This document shows, piece after piece, positions 10,067 to 19,341 of a stretch of 64,000 bases of DNA. Origin of the DNA: an uncultured Nitrospirota bacterium (GTDB lineage Bacteria > Nitrospirota > Nitrospiria > Nitrospirales > UBA8639); NCBI GenBank assembly GCA_937139405.1, contig CAKZPV010000031.1, positions 124,001-188,000 of the forward strand, written 5' to 3'. The stretch's first letter is position 1, and each line of letters starts with the position of its first letter. The notes under the pieces are model-generated. The model saw only the letters and a program-made list of their open reading frames with translations, made no database searches and was not told the origin of the DNA. The position numbers and the translations under genes are program-made.

Positions 10067-12685
10067 ATGAGTAAATCGTTGATAATTGCCGAGAAGCCCT
10101 CTGTTGCAGCCGACATCGCGCGCTCGATTGGCGGGCTGAAACGTGAGAAAGATTATTTTGAAGATGACGACTATGTCGTGACTTCGGCCGTTGGACATCT
10201 ACTTGAAATCAAGGCGCCTGAAGGCGTAGAGGTCAAACGTGGCAAGTGGTCTTTCGCTAACCTGCCGGTCATTCCCGATCACTTTGACCTGAACCCAATC
10301 GCCCGAACCGAGGACCGACTCAAGTTGCTCGCTAAGCTCATCCGCCGAAAAGATATCGATCGCATTATCAACGCCTGTGACGCTGGGCGCGAAGGCGAGC
10401 TAATCTTCCGGCTGATTGTCCAGCACACGAAGGCCAAGCAGCCGACAAGCCGTCTTTGGCTACAGTCCATGACGCCCAAGGCCATTCTCGAAGCATTTGA
10501 AAAACTGCGCGATGACGAACAAATGAAACCACTCGCCGATGCCGCCCGTTGTCGATCAGAAGCAGACTGGCTGGTTGGCATTAATGGCACCCGGGCTATG
10601 ACGGCGTTCAATTCTCAAGACGGAGGTTTTTACCTCACGACCGTTGGCCGGGTTCAAACACCCACCCTGACCATCGTCGTGGAACGCGAGGAACAGATTA
10701 AGCAATTCGCCTCGCGACCGTACTTTGAAATCCATGCCCAGTTTGATGTCGAAGCCGGACAGTATCCAGGGCGCTGGTTTGATACGAACTTCAAAAAGAA
10801 TGACGAAGATGCGGAACGGCGAACAGAGAGACTGTGGGAACGCAATCAGGCTGAAGCCATCATGCAGGCTTGTCAGAATCAGCAGGCGGTGGTCACGGAA
10901 GAAACCAAGCCGACAACACAAAACGCGCCAATGTTGTTTGACTTGACCAGTCTGCAACGTGAAGGCAACGCCCGGTTTGGCTTTTCAGCCAAGGCAACAT
11001 TGTCACTGGCGCAAGCGCTCTATGAACGCCACAAGGTGTTGACGTATCCAAGAACCGATTCACGCGCGCTGCCGGAAGACTATCTCGCTACAGTGCGAGA
11101 TACGCTGGGCATTCTGCGTGATGAGTCAAGTGAGCGTTTGTCAGCCATTACCGACGGCAGCGGTGGCAATCCGATCGGGCCCCATGCGGCAAAAATTCTG
11201 AGCAATGACTGGGTCAAACCAAACAAGCGCATTTTCAATGACGCGAAAATTTCTGATCACTTCGCCATTATTCCTACATTGCAGGCACCCAAGAATCTCA
11301 GCGAAGCCGAAGCTAAAATATACGACCTGGTCGTGCGTCGATTCATGGCTGTATTTTTTCCACCTGCAGAGTTTCGAAACACCACCCGTATTTCCGAGAT
11401 TGGCACGCACCACTTCAAGACCGAAGGCAAAGTAATGGTCCAGCCGGGTTGGTTGGCCATTTACGGCCGTGAAGCGATTGCTGGTGAGGGCACACTCGTT
11501 GCGGTTGCTGAGAATGAAAAAGCCACGGTCGGCGACATTGAAGTTCGCGACCTAGCAACCAAACCACCGGCCAGATATACCGAAGCCACATTACTTTCTG
11601 CGATGGAAGGCGCCGGTAAGCTGATTGATAATGATGACTTGCGAGAAGCCATGTCTGGCAAAGGTCTGGGCACACCGGCAACCCGCGCCGCGATCATCGA
11701 AGGTTTGATTGGCGAGAACTATCTTTTGCGCATAGACAAGGCATTGATGCCCACCACCAAGGCCTTTCAACTGTTGACCTTATTGCGCGGGCTAGGAGTG
11801 ACTGAACTCACGATGCCGGAACTGACCGGTGAATGGGAAAGCAAGCTTTCGCAGATAGAACGTGGGCAATTGGACCGCGAAGCATTCATGCAAGAAATCG
11901 GTAAGGTCGTTGAACAAATGGTTGCGAGGGCCAAGAACTACGGCGCAACAACCATTCCAGGCGATTACGCAACATTACAATCACCCTGTCCCAAATGCAG
12001 CGGCCTGGTCAAAGAAAACTATAAACGGTTTGCCTGCACACAGTGCGACTTTTCAATTACGAAAATTCCTGGCAGCCGTCAATTAGAAGTACCCGAAGCA
12101 GAAACCCTGATTACGGAACGCACGATTGGTCCGTTGCAGGGATTTCGTAGCCGGCTTGGCCGACCGTTTGCGGCAATTCTCAAACTGAACGATGAGCACA
12201 AACTTGAATTTGACTTCGGTCAAAATGATGACGATGAAAACAGTGAACCGGTTGATTTTTCTTCCCAGGAATCACTGGGCAGTTGCCCGAAGTGTCAGAC
12301 ATCGGTTTATGAACACGGAATGAACTATATCTGTGAAAAGGCAGTCGGTCCGAACAAGACCTGCGATTTTCGAACGGGCAAAGTCATATTGCAACAGGAA
12401 ATCGAACCCACTCAGATCCGAAAATTGCTGAGCGAAGGCAGAACCGAATTGCTGACCGGATTTGTTTCATCACGAACCCGTCGAAAGTTCAAGGCTTACC
12501 TGAAGCGCGGAGATGATGGAAAAGTCGGTTTCGAATTTGAAGCCCGTAAGCCCAAGGCCGGCGACGATAAGACCACGAGCAGCAAAAAAGTACCTGCGAA
12601 GAATACGGAGACCAAGAAACCGTCCGCAAAAAAATCGGCTGCGAAGAAACCAGCTCGTAAGGTCAAAAAACTCAAAGCCCGTTGA
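10067..12685 (+). CDS. topB: DNA topoisomerase III (type IA) with basic Lys/Ala-rich tail
   Basis: This type IA topoisomerase cuts and passes single DNA strands. The 872 residues start with a TOPRIM domain, IIAEKPSVA with Glu9 and CDAGREGE with Asp105 and Glu109. The catalytic motif LTYPRTDS has Tyr327. Two C-terminal four-cysteine zinc modules begin CPKCSGL and CPKCQTS, and the last 40 residues are Lys/Ala/Pro-rich, like H1-type tails. The N-terminus without a long linker matches TopB rather than TopA. Codon choice looks GC-richer than the flanking genes, and the closest layout I know is that of proteobacterial TopB with a basic tail. Recent transfer is inferred. Confidence 0.9.
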   Translation: MSKSLIIAEKPSVAADIARSIGGLKREKDYFEDDDYVVTSAVGHLLEIKAPEGVEVKRGKWSFANLPVIPDHFDLNPIARTEDRLKLLAKLIRRKDIDRIINACDAGREGELIFRLIVQHTKAKQPTSRLWLQSMTPKAILEAFEKLRDDEQMKPLADAARCRSEADWLVGINGTRAMTAFNSQDGGFYLTTVGRVQTPTLTIVVEREEQIKQFASRPYFEIHAQFDVEAGQYPGRWFDTNFKKNDEDAERRTERLWERNQAEAIMQACQNQQAVVTEETKPTTQNAPMLFDLTSLQREGNARFGFSAKATLSLAQALYERHKVLTYPRTDSRALPEDYLATVRDTLGILRDESSERLSAITDGSGGNPIGPHAAKILSNDWVKPNKRIFNDAKISDHFAIIPTLQAPKNLSEAEAKIYDLVVRRFMAVFFPPAEFRNTTRISEIGTHHFKTEGKVMVQPGWLAIYGREAIAGEGTLVAVAENEKATVGDIEVRDLATKPPARYTEATLLSAMEGAGKLIDNDDLREAMSGKGLGTPATRAAIIEGLIGENYLLRIDKALMPTTKAFQLLTLLRGLGVTELTMPELTGEWESKLSQIERGQLDREAFMQEIGKVVEQMVARAKNYGATTIPGDYATLQSPCPKCSGLVKENYKRFACTQCDFSITKIPGSRQLEVPEAETLITERTIGPLQGFRSRLGRPFAAILKLNDEHKLEFDFGQNDDDENSEPVDFSSQESLGSCPKCQTSVYEHGMNYICEKAVGPNKTCDFRTGKVILQQEIEPTQIRKLLSEGRTELLTGFVSSRTRRKFKAYLKRGDDGKVGFEFEARKPKAGDDKTTSSKKVPAKNTETKKPSAKKSAAKKPARKVKKLKAR

Positions 12686-12789
12686 TGACATACTGGGAAA
12701 CACAGCCCCGCAATTCCCAGAAACAGATCTATAACAGATTTTATGTAAAAGAGAGCCCTGGCGGAAACGACCTAAGTCGTTGATTGTAT

Positions 12790-12840
12790 TGGTGGGACGT
12801 CTAGGGCTCGAACCTACGACACACTGATGAAGAGTCGAAA
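12790..12840 (-). pseudogene. tRNA-Lys(CTT)-like 3' half, degenerate
   Basis: Read on the minus strand, this stretch has an anticodon-loop-like CTCTTCA, a T-arm GGTTCGAGCC, an acceptor strand ACGTCCC and a terminal ACCA. Together they resemble the 3' half of tRNA-Lys(CTT). The anticodon stem is mismatched and no proper D-arm or 5' acceptor partner follows, so it is not a working tRNA. Such fragments often mark the end of an element that integrated into a tRNA gene, and the acquired-looking topB lies directly beside it. The remaining 12686-13081 sequence shows no other feature. Confidence 0.5.
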
Positions 12841-13081
12841 TCTCACAGAAAGGCTAACGGCTTCATTGACGTCTGATTTTCCTGTTTAGGCAAAAGCTTT
12901 TATTCCTGCAGCCGATATACCACCTGTACCATCGCTATACGGGAACAAGCCCAGCAATCGGGCCTGCCCTCAATGTCAATTACCGTTTTTAGTCGAGAAG
13001 TACCGAAAACAAACGGATTCCCAAGTGGCTTGCATGATAAGGAATGTGGGTATCAGGAGTCGGAGGGGAGAAAAGAGAAAG

Positions 13082-14341
13082 TTACGAGCCGATAGCAGGC
13101 TTGACACCCTTCTGATGCTCAAAAACCTTAATGGGCTCGCCCTTACCATGAATGGCTTCTTCTGTTACTAACACTTCCTTCACATCAGGCTGAGAAGGAA
13201 TATCGTACATCACATCAAGCATAATCGATTCTAAAATTGCCCGGAGCCCTCTGGCACCCGTCTTCTGTTCATAAGCTTTTCGTGCAATACCCTGTAGAGC
13301 ACCTTCCTTGAACTTCAGTTTCACGTCATCAAAGGCCATGAGTTTTTGATATTGTTTGATCAACGCATTTTTGGGTTCAGTCAAAATTTGCACGAGGGCA
13401 GATTCATCTAATTCATCAAGGGTCGCGAGGACTGGCAAGCGGCCAATGAATTCTGGGATCAGGCCGTATTGCAGAAGATCTTCTGGCTCGACATTCGAAA
13501 ACAGGTCCCCGATTTGGTTTTTGCCACGTGCCTGGACGTTGGCTCCAAAGCCCATGCGTTTTTGGTTGAGTCGACGCTCTATAATCGCATCCAGTCCCAC
13601 AAACGCCCCCCCACACACAAACAACACATTCGTCGTATTCACTTGAATGAATTCTTGATGAGGGTGTTTGCGCCCACCTTGCGGAGGCACATTCGCAACG
13701 GTTCCTTCGATTAATTTTAAGAGCGCTTGCTGAACCCCTTCGCCCGAAACATCGCGGGTAATCGAGGGGCCATCCGCTTTCCGCGTAATTTTATCGATTT
13801 CGTCAATATACACAATGCCGCGCTCTGCGCGCTCTACATCGTAATCAGCCGCTTGCAAAAGCTTTAAGATGATATTTTCAACATCTTCCCCTACATAGCC
13901 CGCCTCTGTCAGCGTCGTGGCATCGGCAATAGTAAAAGGCACATCTAAATATTGGGCCAACGTTTGGGCAAAGAGTGTCTTTCCTGTTCCAGTCGGACCG
14001 ACAATCAGGATATTTCCCTTTTGCAGTTCCACATCCCCTGTTTCGTTGGCCGCAATGCGTTTATAGTGGTTATACACGGCCACCGAAAGTACGCGTTTGG
14101 CATGATCTTGCCCAATAATATATTGATCTAAATGCTGATGAATGTCGAGCGGCTTACAGAGTTTCGTGGCAATTTCTTGTCGGGATTCCTGCCAATCTTC
14201 GGAAATAATCTCATTACACAACCCGACACATTCATCACAAATATAGACAGTCGGGCCGGCAATGAGTTTCCGGACTTGGTCACGGCTCTTTCCACAGAAA
14301 GAGCAACGAAGATTGGCATCAGACTTTGCTTGTCGCGCCAT
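13082..14341 (-). CDS. clpX: ATP-dependent Clp protease ATP-binding subunit ClpX
   Basis: This AAA+ unfoldase recognises tagged substrates and feeds them to ClpP. The 419 residues have an N-terminal four-cysteine zinc domain (CSFCGKS then CDECVGLC). Walker A is GPTGTGKT, Walker [11 protein letters not shown], and the family block ISRDV-type [15 protein letters not shown] is present. The C-terminal subdomain has RTGARGLR-type [12 protein letters not shown] and an IGRLPV segment. It follows clpP by 21 bases on the minus strand, in the standard tig-clpP-clpX order. Confidence 0.98.
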   Translation of the reverse strand: MARQAKSDANLRCSFCGKSRDQVRKLIAGPTVYICDECVGLCNEIISEDWQESRQEIATKLCKPLDIHQHLDQYIIGQDHAKRVLSVAVYNHYKRIAANETGDVELQKGNILIVGPTGTGKTLFAQTLAQYLDVPFTIADATTLTEAGYVGEDVENIILKLLQAADYDVERAERGIVYIDEIDKITRKADGPSITRDVSGEGVQQALLKLIEGTVANVPPQGGRKHPHQEFIQVNTTNVLFVCGGAFVGLDAIIERRLNQKRMGFGANVQARGKNQIGDLFSNVEPEDLLQYGLIPEFIGRLPVLATLDELDESALVQILTEPKNALIKQYQKLMAFDDVKLKFKEGALQGIARKAYEQKTGARGLRAILESIMLDVMYDIPSQPDVKEVLVTEEAIHGKGEPIKVFEHQKGVKPAIGS

Positions 14342-14362
14342 ATGAAGAATCCTCCTCCACGC

Positions 14363-14998
14363 TTACTCTTTGTCTTTACCCTTAGCTCCGGACTTGTCCT
14401 CATCTTTGGAGCCCTTAGCCTGACTGCGAACAATGACTTCATCAATTAAGCCATAGTCTTTGGCTTCCTCACCAGACATAAAATAATCCCGTTCGGTATC
14501 TTTTGCAATTTTGTCTAACGGCTGCCCAGTATGATGGGCCATAATTTGATTCAACCTTTCACGAATTTTCAAGATCTCCCTGGCATGAATATCAATTTCC
14601 GTCGCCTGACCTTGAAAGCCGCCCAAAGGTTGATGAATCATCACTCGGGCATTCGGCAAAGCAAATCGCTTACCGGTGGCTCCCGCTGTTAACAGCAACG
14701 CACCCATACTCGCAGCTTGCCCCAAACAAATCGTGCTGATGGGAGATTTCACGTATTGCATCGTGTCATAGATTCCCATTCCGGCTGTCACACTCCCGCC
14801 AGGAGAGTTCACATAGAGATGGATATCTTTTTCCGGATCTTCTGCTTCCAAAAACAAGAGTTGGGCAATCACGACATTGGCAAACATATCGTCGATTGGC
14901 GCCCCAATAAAAATAATTCGATCTTTTAGGAGGCGCGAATAAATATCATATGATCGTTCACCACGATTCGTTTGTTCAATGACCATCGGAATGAGCAT
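14363..14998 (-). CDS. clpP: ATP-dependent Clp protease proteolytic subunit ClpP
   Basis: This tetradecameric serine peptidase degrades polypeptides delivered by ClpX. The 211 residues contain the catalytic triad Ser97 ([10 protein letters not shown]), His122 ([10 protein letters not shown]) and Asp171 (TERDYFMS). The N-terminal [21 protein letters not shown] matches the usual start. The charged C-terminal tail ([17 protein letters not shown]) is longer and more Lys/Asp-rich than in many homologues. It lies between tig and clpX. Confidence 0.98.
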   Translation of the reverse strand: MLIPMVIEQTNRGERSYDIYSRLLKDRIIFIGAPIDDMFANVVIAQLLFLEAEDPEKDIHLYVNSPGGSVTAGMGIYDTMQYVKSPISTICLGQAASMGALLLTAGATGKRFALPNARVMIHQPLGGFQGQATEIDIHAREILKIRERLNQIMAHHTGQPLDKIAKDTERDYFMSGEEAKDYGLIDEVIVRSQAKGSKDEDKSGAKGKDKE

Positions 14999-15076
14999 GC
15001 CCTGGGACCTCCTCGGTTTTAAAATAATTATCGGCTAATCACGTCGGCGAACGCTACCTGTTTACAACACGTTTGC

Positions 15077-16402
15077 TTATCCTTGAATCACCGCGTTTTG
15101 ATAGACAAACTGCAACGCCTTTTCCGCTTTCATCCGTTCACGGAATTCTTCTTGAGCGCCTTGACCTCCGGCTTCTATCATCCGCTGAATTTCCCCAACC
15201 GGTAGCTTCAACGTTGTGGCAAGCTTTTCCACTTCGGCTTGGACATCATCATCAGAAATCTCAAGTCCCTCTTTTTGGGAAATAGCATCCAGGATCAAAC
15301 TGAGCTTCACACGCTTCTTGGCTTCAGGTTGCTGCTCTTGTTGCAGCCGCTTGGCTTCCTCTTGTAAACGTAGGGGCTCCTCTAAATCATCAGCTCGGTG
15401 AGAATGGCGCTGTTCTTTCATTAATTGTTGTCGCACTAATGTTTGAAGTTCTCGATCGATCAACACTTCAGGAATATCAAAATGGTGCATCTGCAATAAA
15501 CGTTCGATCACTTGATCTTTATACCCTTCTTCCAGTTCCTGCTTTAAAATGTTTTCCAGTTGCGTCGTCACCGCAGTCTTCAAATTTTCCAAAGATTCAT
15601 AATCACCGCAATCCTTTGCAAATTCATCATCCAGTTCCGGTAATTTCTGTTCTTTCACCGCATCGATTTTGACCTTCAACACCATCGTTTTTCCGGCTAA
15701 ATTGGCATCAGGATGATTGGGTGGGTACGGCTGAGGAACATCAAAGGTCTCCCCGACAGTCTTACCAATTAGTTGCTCATCCAGTTCTACGCCAAGAATA
15801 GGAGTGTTTGACCCAATTTGGTGAAGATGCCCATTTTTCTGTGACCCTTCCACCGATTGGTTATCCACAAACCCTTCAACCGTGAGGACAGCATAAAGAC
15901 CATCGGCAAGAGCTGTCCCTTCAGAAACCGCATCAATCTGCGCCTGTTTTTGCCGTAACGTTTGTAGCGCTTGATCAATTTGCTCATCCGTGACGGATCG
16001 AGCGTCTTTTTTTATTGAAATGGGATTCGGCGGCCGATAATCGCCTAATTTAATTTCCGGTTTAATCTCAACAGTCGCCGTAAAGGTAAAAGCCGCATTG
16101 GGCTCAACCTTCATACGATCTAAAGGAGGAATGTCCACCACGACAGGAACGACTCCAGACTCCTTGACTGCTCGCTGGTAATAATCCGGCACTAACTGTT
16201 GGACCACATCTTGCCCCACCATTTGCCCATAACGCTTTTGTAGGAGATCAAGTGGCGCTTTTCCCGGTCGAAAACCAGGGATACGAACTTGCTTCTTCAA
16301 CTCAGCATAGACCTTTTGAAATGCATTCTTGACCGCATCTTCAGGTACTTCAATTTTCAGGGCTCGTTTAACTGGCCCTAACTCCGTCATTTCTAGTTTC
16401 AT
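15077..16402 (-). CDS. tig: Trigger factor, ribosome-associated chaperone
   Basis: Trigger factor binds the ribosomal exit tunnel and helps nascent chains fold, with peptidyl-prolyl isomerase activity. The start chosen (MKLEMTELGPVKR) gives 441 residues. The longer open frame runs back into the tRNA-Leu gene and is not credible. The ribosome-binding domain carries the signature FRPGKAPLDLLQKRYG near residues 43-58, followed by the FKBP-like domain (GTALADGLYAV to GKTVGETFDVPQPYP) and a long helical arm domain. It is the first gene of tig-clpP-clpX. Confidence 0.96.
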   Translation of the reverse strand: MKLEMTELGPVKRALKIEVPEDAVKNAFQKVYAELKKQVRIPGFRPGKAPLDLLQKRYGQMVGQDVVQQLVPDYYQRAVKESGVVPVVVDIPPLDRMKVEPNAAFTFTATVEIKPEIKLGDYRPPNPISIKKDARSVTDEQIDQALQTLRQKQAQIDAVSEGTALADGLYAVLTVEGFVDNQSVEGSQKNGHLHQIGSNTPILGVELDEQLIGKTVGETFDVPQPYPPNHPDANLAGKTMVLKVKIDAVKEQKLPELDDEFAKDCGDYESLENLKTAVTTQLENILKQELEEGYKDQVIERLLQMHHFDIPEVLIDRELQTLVRQQLMKEQRHSHRADDLEEPLRLQEEAKRLQQEQQPEAKKRVKLSLILDAISQKEGLEISDDDVQAEVEKLATTLKLPVGEIQRMIEAGGQGAQEEFRERMKAEKALQFVYQNAVIQG

Positions 16403-16453
16403 AAAATAAGGAATCCTTGTGTAAGAAACCCGCGTAGGGATGAAAGTAAAAAA

Positions 16454-16536
16454 TGGTGCGAGAGGGGGGACTTGAACCCCCACGGTTACCCACAAGATCC
16501 TAAGTCTTGCGCGTCTGCCAGTTCCGCCACTCTCGC
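16454..16536 (-). tRNA. tRNA-Leu (anticodon TAG)
   Basis: The minus strand folds as a class II tRNA. The acceptor GCGAGAG pairs with CTCTCGC, followed by A and an encoded CCA. The anticodon stem-loop is AAGACTTAGGATCTT with TAG, followed by a short variable arm and T-loop GGTTCAAGTCC. It is 83 bases including CCA and lies about 50 bases upstream of the trigger factor start. Confidence 0.95.
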
Positions 16537-16774
16537 ACTTGTACGTTATATTTCTGTATATTGGAGATCACACATTGATCGTTCTAGCATTCAACTCCAT
16601 TCGATACAGTGAAAGAGAACTCTGAAGCCAAACCTCTCCATTATAAAAGGTCTTTCTCGTACAGGCCATCCCCAAATACCGCCAATAATAAGCCAGGTGT
16701 GAATAAAGACATTTCTATCGAAACCCACATTCCCTACTTGATAGCATCCTACGACTGGGGTAAGGTAGAAACAA

Positions 16775-17020
16775 ATGAACCTCAAACAGCTCTACCTAGA
16801 TATTTACCAGAAATTTCAGGAAAAGAAAGACAATCATCAAGGGTATGATTTTCAACATTCCCCTGTAGGGTCCGCTACGCCCCCAGCTCCAACATTTCCA
16901 GAAAAGGTGAAATGGTGGACATTGAACCGCCCCAGTCGGCTGCAAAAAATACGAGACAAGCGCGATCAGCAACAACAGGATATTATCAATTTACAATCCC
17001 CGCCCTCTGCTAAACCATAA
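16775..17020 (+). CDS. Small hypothetical protein, Gln/Lys-rich
   Basis: This 81-codon frame starts MNLKQLYLDIYQKFQEK and ends in a charged, Gln-rich tail (RDKRDQQQQD). A weak purine stretch (GGTAGAAAC) precedes the ATG. No domain is recognised and there is no signal peptide. It lies 28 bases before the membrane protein gene at 17049 and may share its transcript. The frame's amphipathic opening and compatible codon use favour a real gene, but the evidence is thin. The preceding 16537-16774 stretch shows no other feature. Confidence 0.4.
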   Translation: MNLKQLYLDIYQKFQEKKDNHQGYDFQHSPVGSATPPAPTFPEKVKWWTLNRPSRLQKIRDKRDQQQQDIINLQSPPSAKP

Positions 17021-17048
17021 AAAACGAGACCGTAGTATTTTTTCCCTC

Positions 17049-17855
17049 ATGCAGGGCTTCCTCCAAGCAACAGTTCGATTATACCACCAATCCCTACTAG
17101 CGACTGTCCAATCCTTTCAACAAAATTGGATCCTCATCCCCGTGCTATTGGTCTTTACACTGGGCATGGTGCTTACTACCTCACTCATTGCCCCGCTGGG
17201 GATGATCGGAGGGTTTATCCTGGGAGCGGTCAATGCCTTGCTCATTGGCGCCACTCTCAGCTTAACGGAAGAAGCCATCCGTGGTGGGCGGCGGTTGCAA
17301 TGGCAAGATATTCATCGGAGCATGGGACAATATTTTTGGGATGTGATTTCCGTCGGATTTATGGTGTGGTTCCCGTTGCTTTTTCTACAAATGGGGTTGC
17401 AAGCCAACCCTTACCAGCCTCTCATCGCAACGGCTGTGTTTTTTCTCATGTTTGTGCTCTTAAACCCAGTACCAGAAGTCATATACCAAAGCCGAAAGGG
17501 ATCAGCCCTGGAAATCATTCAAGAAAGCTATGAGTTCGTCCTAGAAAATTGGATTGAATGGTTTTTGCCGGTTGCTATCGCCCTGGCCCCATTTGGCCTG
17601 TCCTTTTTCTTCCAGATTTCCAGCCAAGCTGGGCGAAGAGGCGGGTTGGATTTTGGACAACTCATTACCTTACCTTTTTCCATCCTCTCTCAATGGCTAT
17701 CCCTTCTGGGAATGTCTTCTACGACGAGTTTTATCATCGTCCTTCTCATCACCCCTCTTGCGGCCGTATTCCTATTGCTCTTCCGCGGCCATTTGTTTGC
17801 CGCCCTTCATGGATCATCCCGCCGACAACGCATGTTTCAGTCTCGAATGCAGTAG
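17049..17855 (+). CDS. Conserved-looking multi-pass membrane protein, function unknown
   Basis: The 268 residues contain about six hydrophobic segments. Examples are WILIPVLLVFTLGMVLTTSL near 28-47, a Gly-rich IGGFILGAVNALLIGATL near 57-74, and a strongly hydrophobic C-terminus. Between them are charged loops with EEAIRGGRRLQWQDIHR. The helix-and-loop arrangement recalls DUF4013/YIP-type proteins that carry a glycerol-acyl or membrane-organising role, but I cannot place it in a family. The gene is isolated from its right neighbour by more than 200 bases, which hold no gene. Confidence 0.7.
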   Translation: MQGFLQATVRLYHQSLLATVQSFQQNWILIPVLLVFTLGMVLTTSLIAPLGMIGGFILGAVNALLIGATLSLTEEAIRGGRRLQWQDIHRSMGQYFWDVISVGFMVWFPLLFLQMGLQANPYQPLIATAVFFLMFVLLNPVPEVIYQSRKGSALEIIQESYEFVLENWIEWFLPVAIALAPFGLSFFFQISSQAGRRGGLDFGQLITLPFSILSQWLSLLGMSSTTSFIIVLLITPLAAVFLLLFRGHLFAALHGSSRRQRMFQSRMQ

Positions 17856-18080
17856 AGAATGAGCAGTAAAGAGTAAGGAGCCTAAAAAAAATGTCATGCT
17901 CCTCTCCATCCTGACTCAAGACTCCTTAGCCCCTGACTCCTACTCTTCATTCAATTGCTTGTCGCCCCTGGGACCCCATGGTAAGATGCCAGCCTTTGAT
18001 CTATTTACATAGGGGAAACACACCAAAAATTACGTTACTAGCGAATAACACCTAGCTTTTAAATAGATAACTAAAATTAC

Positions 18081-18170
18081 GGAGAGGTGCGAGAGCGGCC
18101 GAATCGGCGTGATTGGAAATCACGTGTACCGGCGACGGTACCGTGGGTTCGAACCCCACCCTCTCCGCCA
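18081..18170 (+). tRNA. tRNA-Ser (anticodon GGA)
   Basis: This is a class II tRNA with acceptor GGAGAGG pairing with CCTCTCC, then G and an encoded CCA. The anticodon stem-loop GTGATTGGAAATCAC has anticodon GGA. The long variable arm (GTACCGGCGACGGTAC) is typical for serine, and the T-loop is GGTTCGAACC. It is 90 bases with CCA. Confidence 0.96.
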
Positions 18171-18201
18171 TATAGTATTTTGCAAGAAGTCGATAGATAG
18201 C

Positions 18202-18576
18202 ATGGCCTTAACGATTACTGAAATTCCTTTTGTGGGATATCCCGTCTCAGATATGAACCGGGCCAGAGATTTTTATGAACGTGTTCTTGGCCTCGAACCA
18301 GGAGATATAGATCACGAGATAAAGGAGATGCCAGGGAAGTACTGGGTGGAGTATGAAATCGGAGCACAAACTCTTGCTATTTCGAACGCGTGGGAACCTT
18401 CCGGACAAAGCGGCCCATCGGTTGCCTTTGAAGTGGAGGACTTTCAGGAATCAGTAAATCACCTGAAAAAAGAGGGAGTAAAAATTTTGGCCGAATGTAT
18501 TGAAACATCCGTCTGTCGAATGGCGTTGATAGAAGATCTGGATGGCAACGGGATCACTATTCATAAAAGAAAATAA
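18202..18576 (+). CDS. VOC-family (glyoxalase/bleomycin-resistance fold) protein
   Basis: This small metal-binding-fold protein has 124 residues from the ATG at 18202. The open frame extends back into tRNA-Ser, which rules out the longer form. The opening IPFVGYPVSDMNRARDFYERVLGL is the typical first beta-alpha unit of VOC proteins, and EDLDGNGITIHKRK is the typical last strand, where E-D-x-D-G-N is a common ending. The substrate cannot be deduced. A YCII-domain gene follows about 100 bases later. The two families often sit together, but no shared pathway can be claimed. Confidence 0.85.
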   Translation: MALTITEIPFVGYPVSDMNRARDFYERVLGLEPGDIDHEIKEMPGKYWVEYEIGAQTLAISNAWEPSGQSGPSVAFEVEDFQESVNHLKKEGVKILAECIETSVCRMALIEDLDGNGITIHKRK

Positions 18577-18606
18577 GATCTCATTAGGAGCTTGCTTAGT
18601 GATACC

Positions 18607-18632
18607 GGAAAAATGAAGCTCTCCATTTTTCC
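18607..18632. terminator. Hairpin between the VOC and YCII genes
   Basis: GGAAAAATG and CATTTTTCC form a perfect 9-base-pair inverted repeat with an 8-base loop. The stem is AT-rich and the run of T lies inside it, so this is either a weak terminator working in both directions or a processing hairpin. Confidence 0.4.
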
Positions 18633-18683
18633 TTGTGAGGCTTTATGAAATAATGGGCATGAAGACAATATGGTAATAGATGT

Positions 18684-19031
18684 ATGAAAGAATTTTTAGT
18701 TCTGATAAATGGTGGGCAAACCGCACAAGACACTATGCCTGAATCTAAAAAGCAAGAATACTACGGAAAGTGGGCGAAATTTTTGGATTACCTCAAAGAA
18801 AAAAATATTTTCGTAAACGGCAACCCCTTGCGAAGAGAGGGAAAAGTTATTTCTGGTACCTTTGAGAATCAAGCAGATTGGAAATTTGAAGCAGATGTTT
18901 CAACTGGTGGCTATTTTGTCATCCTCGCTGATAACTTAGAGGAAGCCATCCAGCATTGTAAAACATGTCCGGTCTATGAAACTGCCGGTACGGTTGTGAT
19001 CAGGGCAAGTGAAGAAATGCAGATAGGATAA
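18684..19031 (+). CDS. YCII-related domain protein
   Basis: The 115 residues start MKEFLVLINGGQTAQDTMP and include KWAKFLDYLKEKNIFVNGNPL, the pattern of YCII/DGPF-type proteins (a ferredoxin-like fold related to muconolactone isomerase). The later FVILADNLEEAIQHCKTCPV corresponds to the conserved segment in which an alpha helix and a pocket residue follow the central strand. The enzymatic role is unknown. It follows a VOC-family gene and precedes the SRP RNA. Confidence 0.8.
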   Translation: MKEFLVLINGGQTAQDTMPESKKQEYYGKWAKFLDYLKEKNIFVNGNPLRREGKVISGTFENQADWKFEADVSTGGYFVILADNLEEAIQHCKTCPVYETAGTVVIRASEEMQIG

Positions 19032-19092
19032 AAAGTCTAATGGGCCTATCAACAGACAGCCCAACATTGAATCAATAATTGGCAGTTGAGCT

Positions 19093-19196
19093 AGGGGCTG
19101 GGCCCTGTGCAACAGAATCCTGCGAACTCCGCCAGGTCCGGAAGGAAGCAACGGTAAGTGGGCTAGTTTGTGTGCCGCAGGATCACCTGGCCCCGA
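19093..19196 (+). ncRNA. ffs: Signal recognition particle RNA (4.5S-type)
   Basis: The apical domain is unmistakable: CCAGGTCCGGAAGGAAGCA at about 19132-19150 contains the GGAA tetraloop and the asymmetric loop that binds Ffh. The flanks pair as a long rod (GGGGC near 19094 with GGCCCC near 19189-19194, and ATCCTGCG with CGCAGGAT). It lies just upstream of dnaX, a common position for this gene. Ends are placed from the pairing and may be off by a few bases. Confidence 0.95.
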
Positions 19197-19341
19197 CTTT
19201 TTTGGGAAAAGTGAGAAGGAAACAGTACATAGTGAGGAGAAACACTACTCAATCATATTCCGTCTTTATTTGGACACCTCACTCCTCACTATTCACTCCT
19301 TACTAAAAAACCGCCTTATAATCTTCGAACGGTTTTTTCAA

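Noticed and set aside
16591-16848. Opposing short frames in the tRNA-Leu upstream gap
   Set aside because: Shadows of each other with no start signals; only the 81-codon frame at 16775 has plausible protein features.
19079-19306. Frame through the SRP RNA
   Set aside because: Occupied by the SRP RNA gene, which has unambiguous structure.
19168-19341. Upstream extension of dnaX
   Set aside because: Would overlap the SRP RNA and lacks conservation; dnaX begins at 19342.
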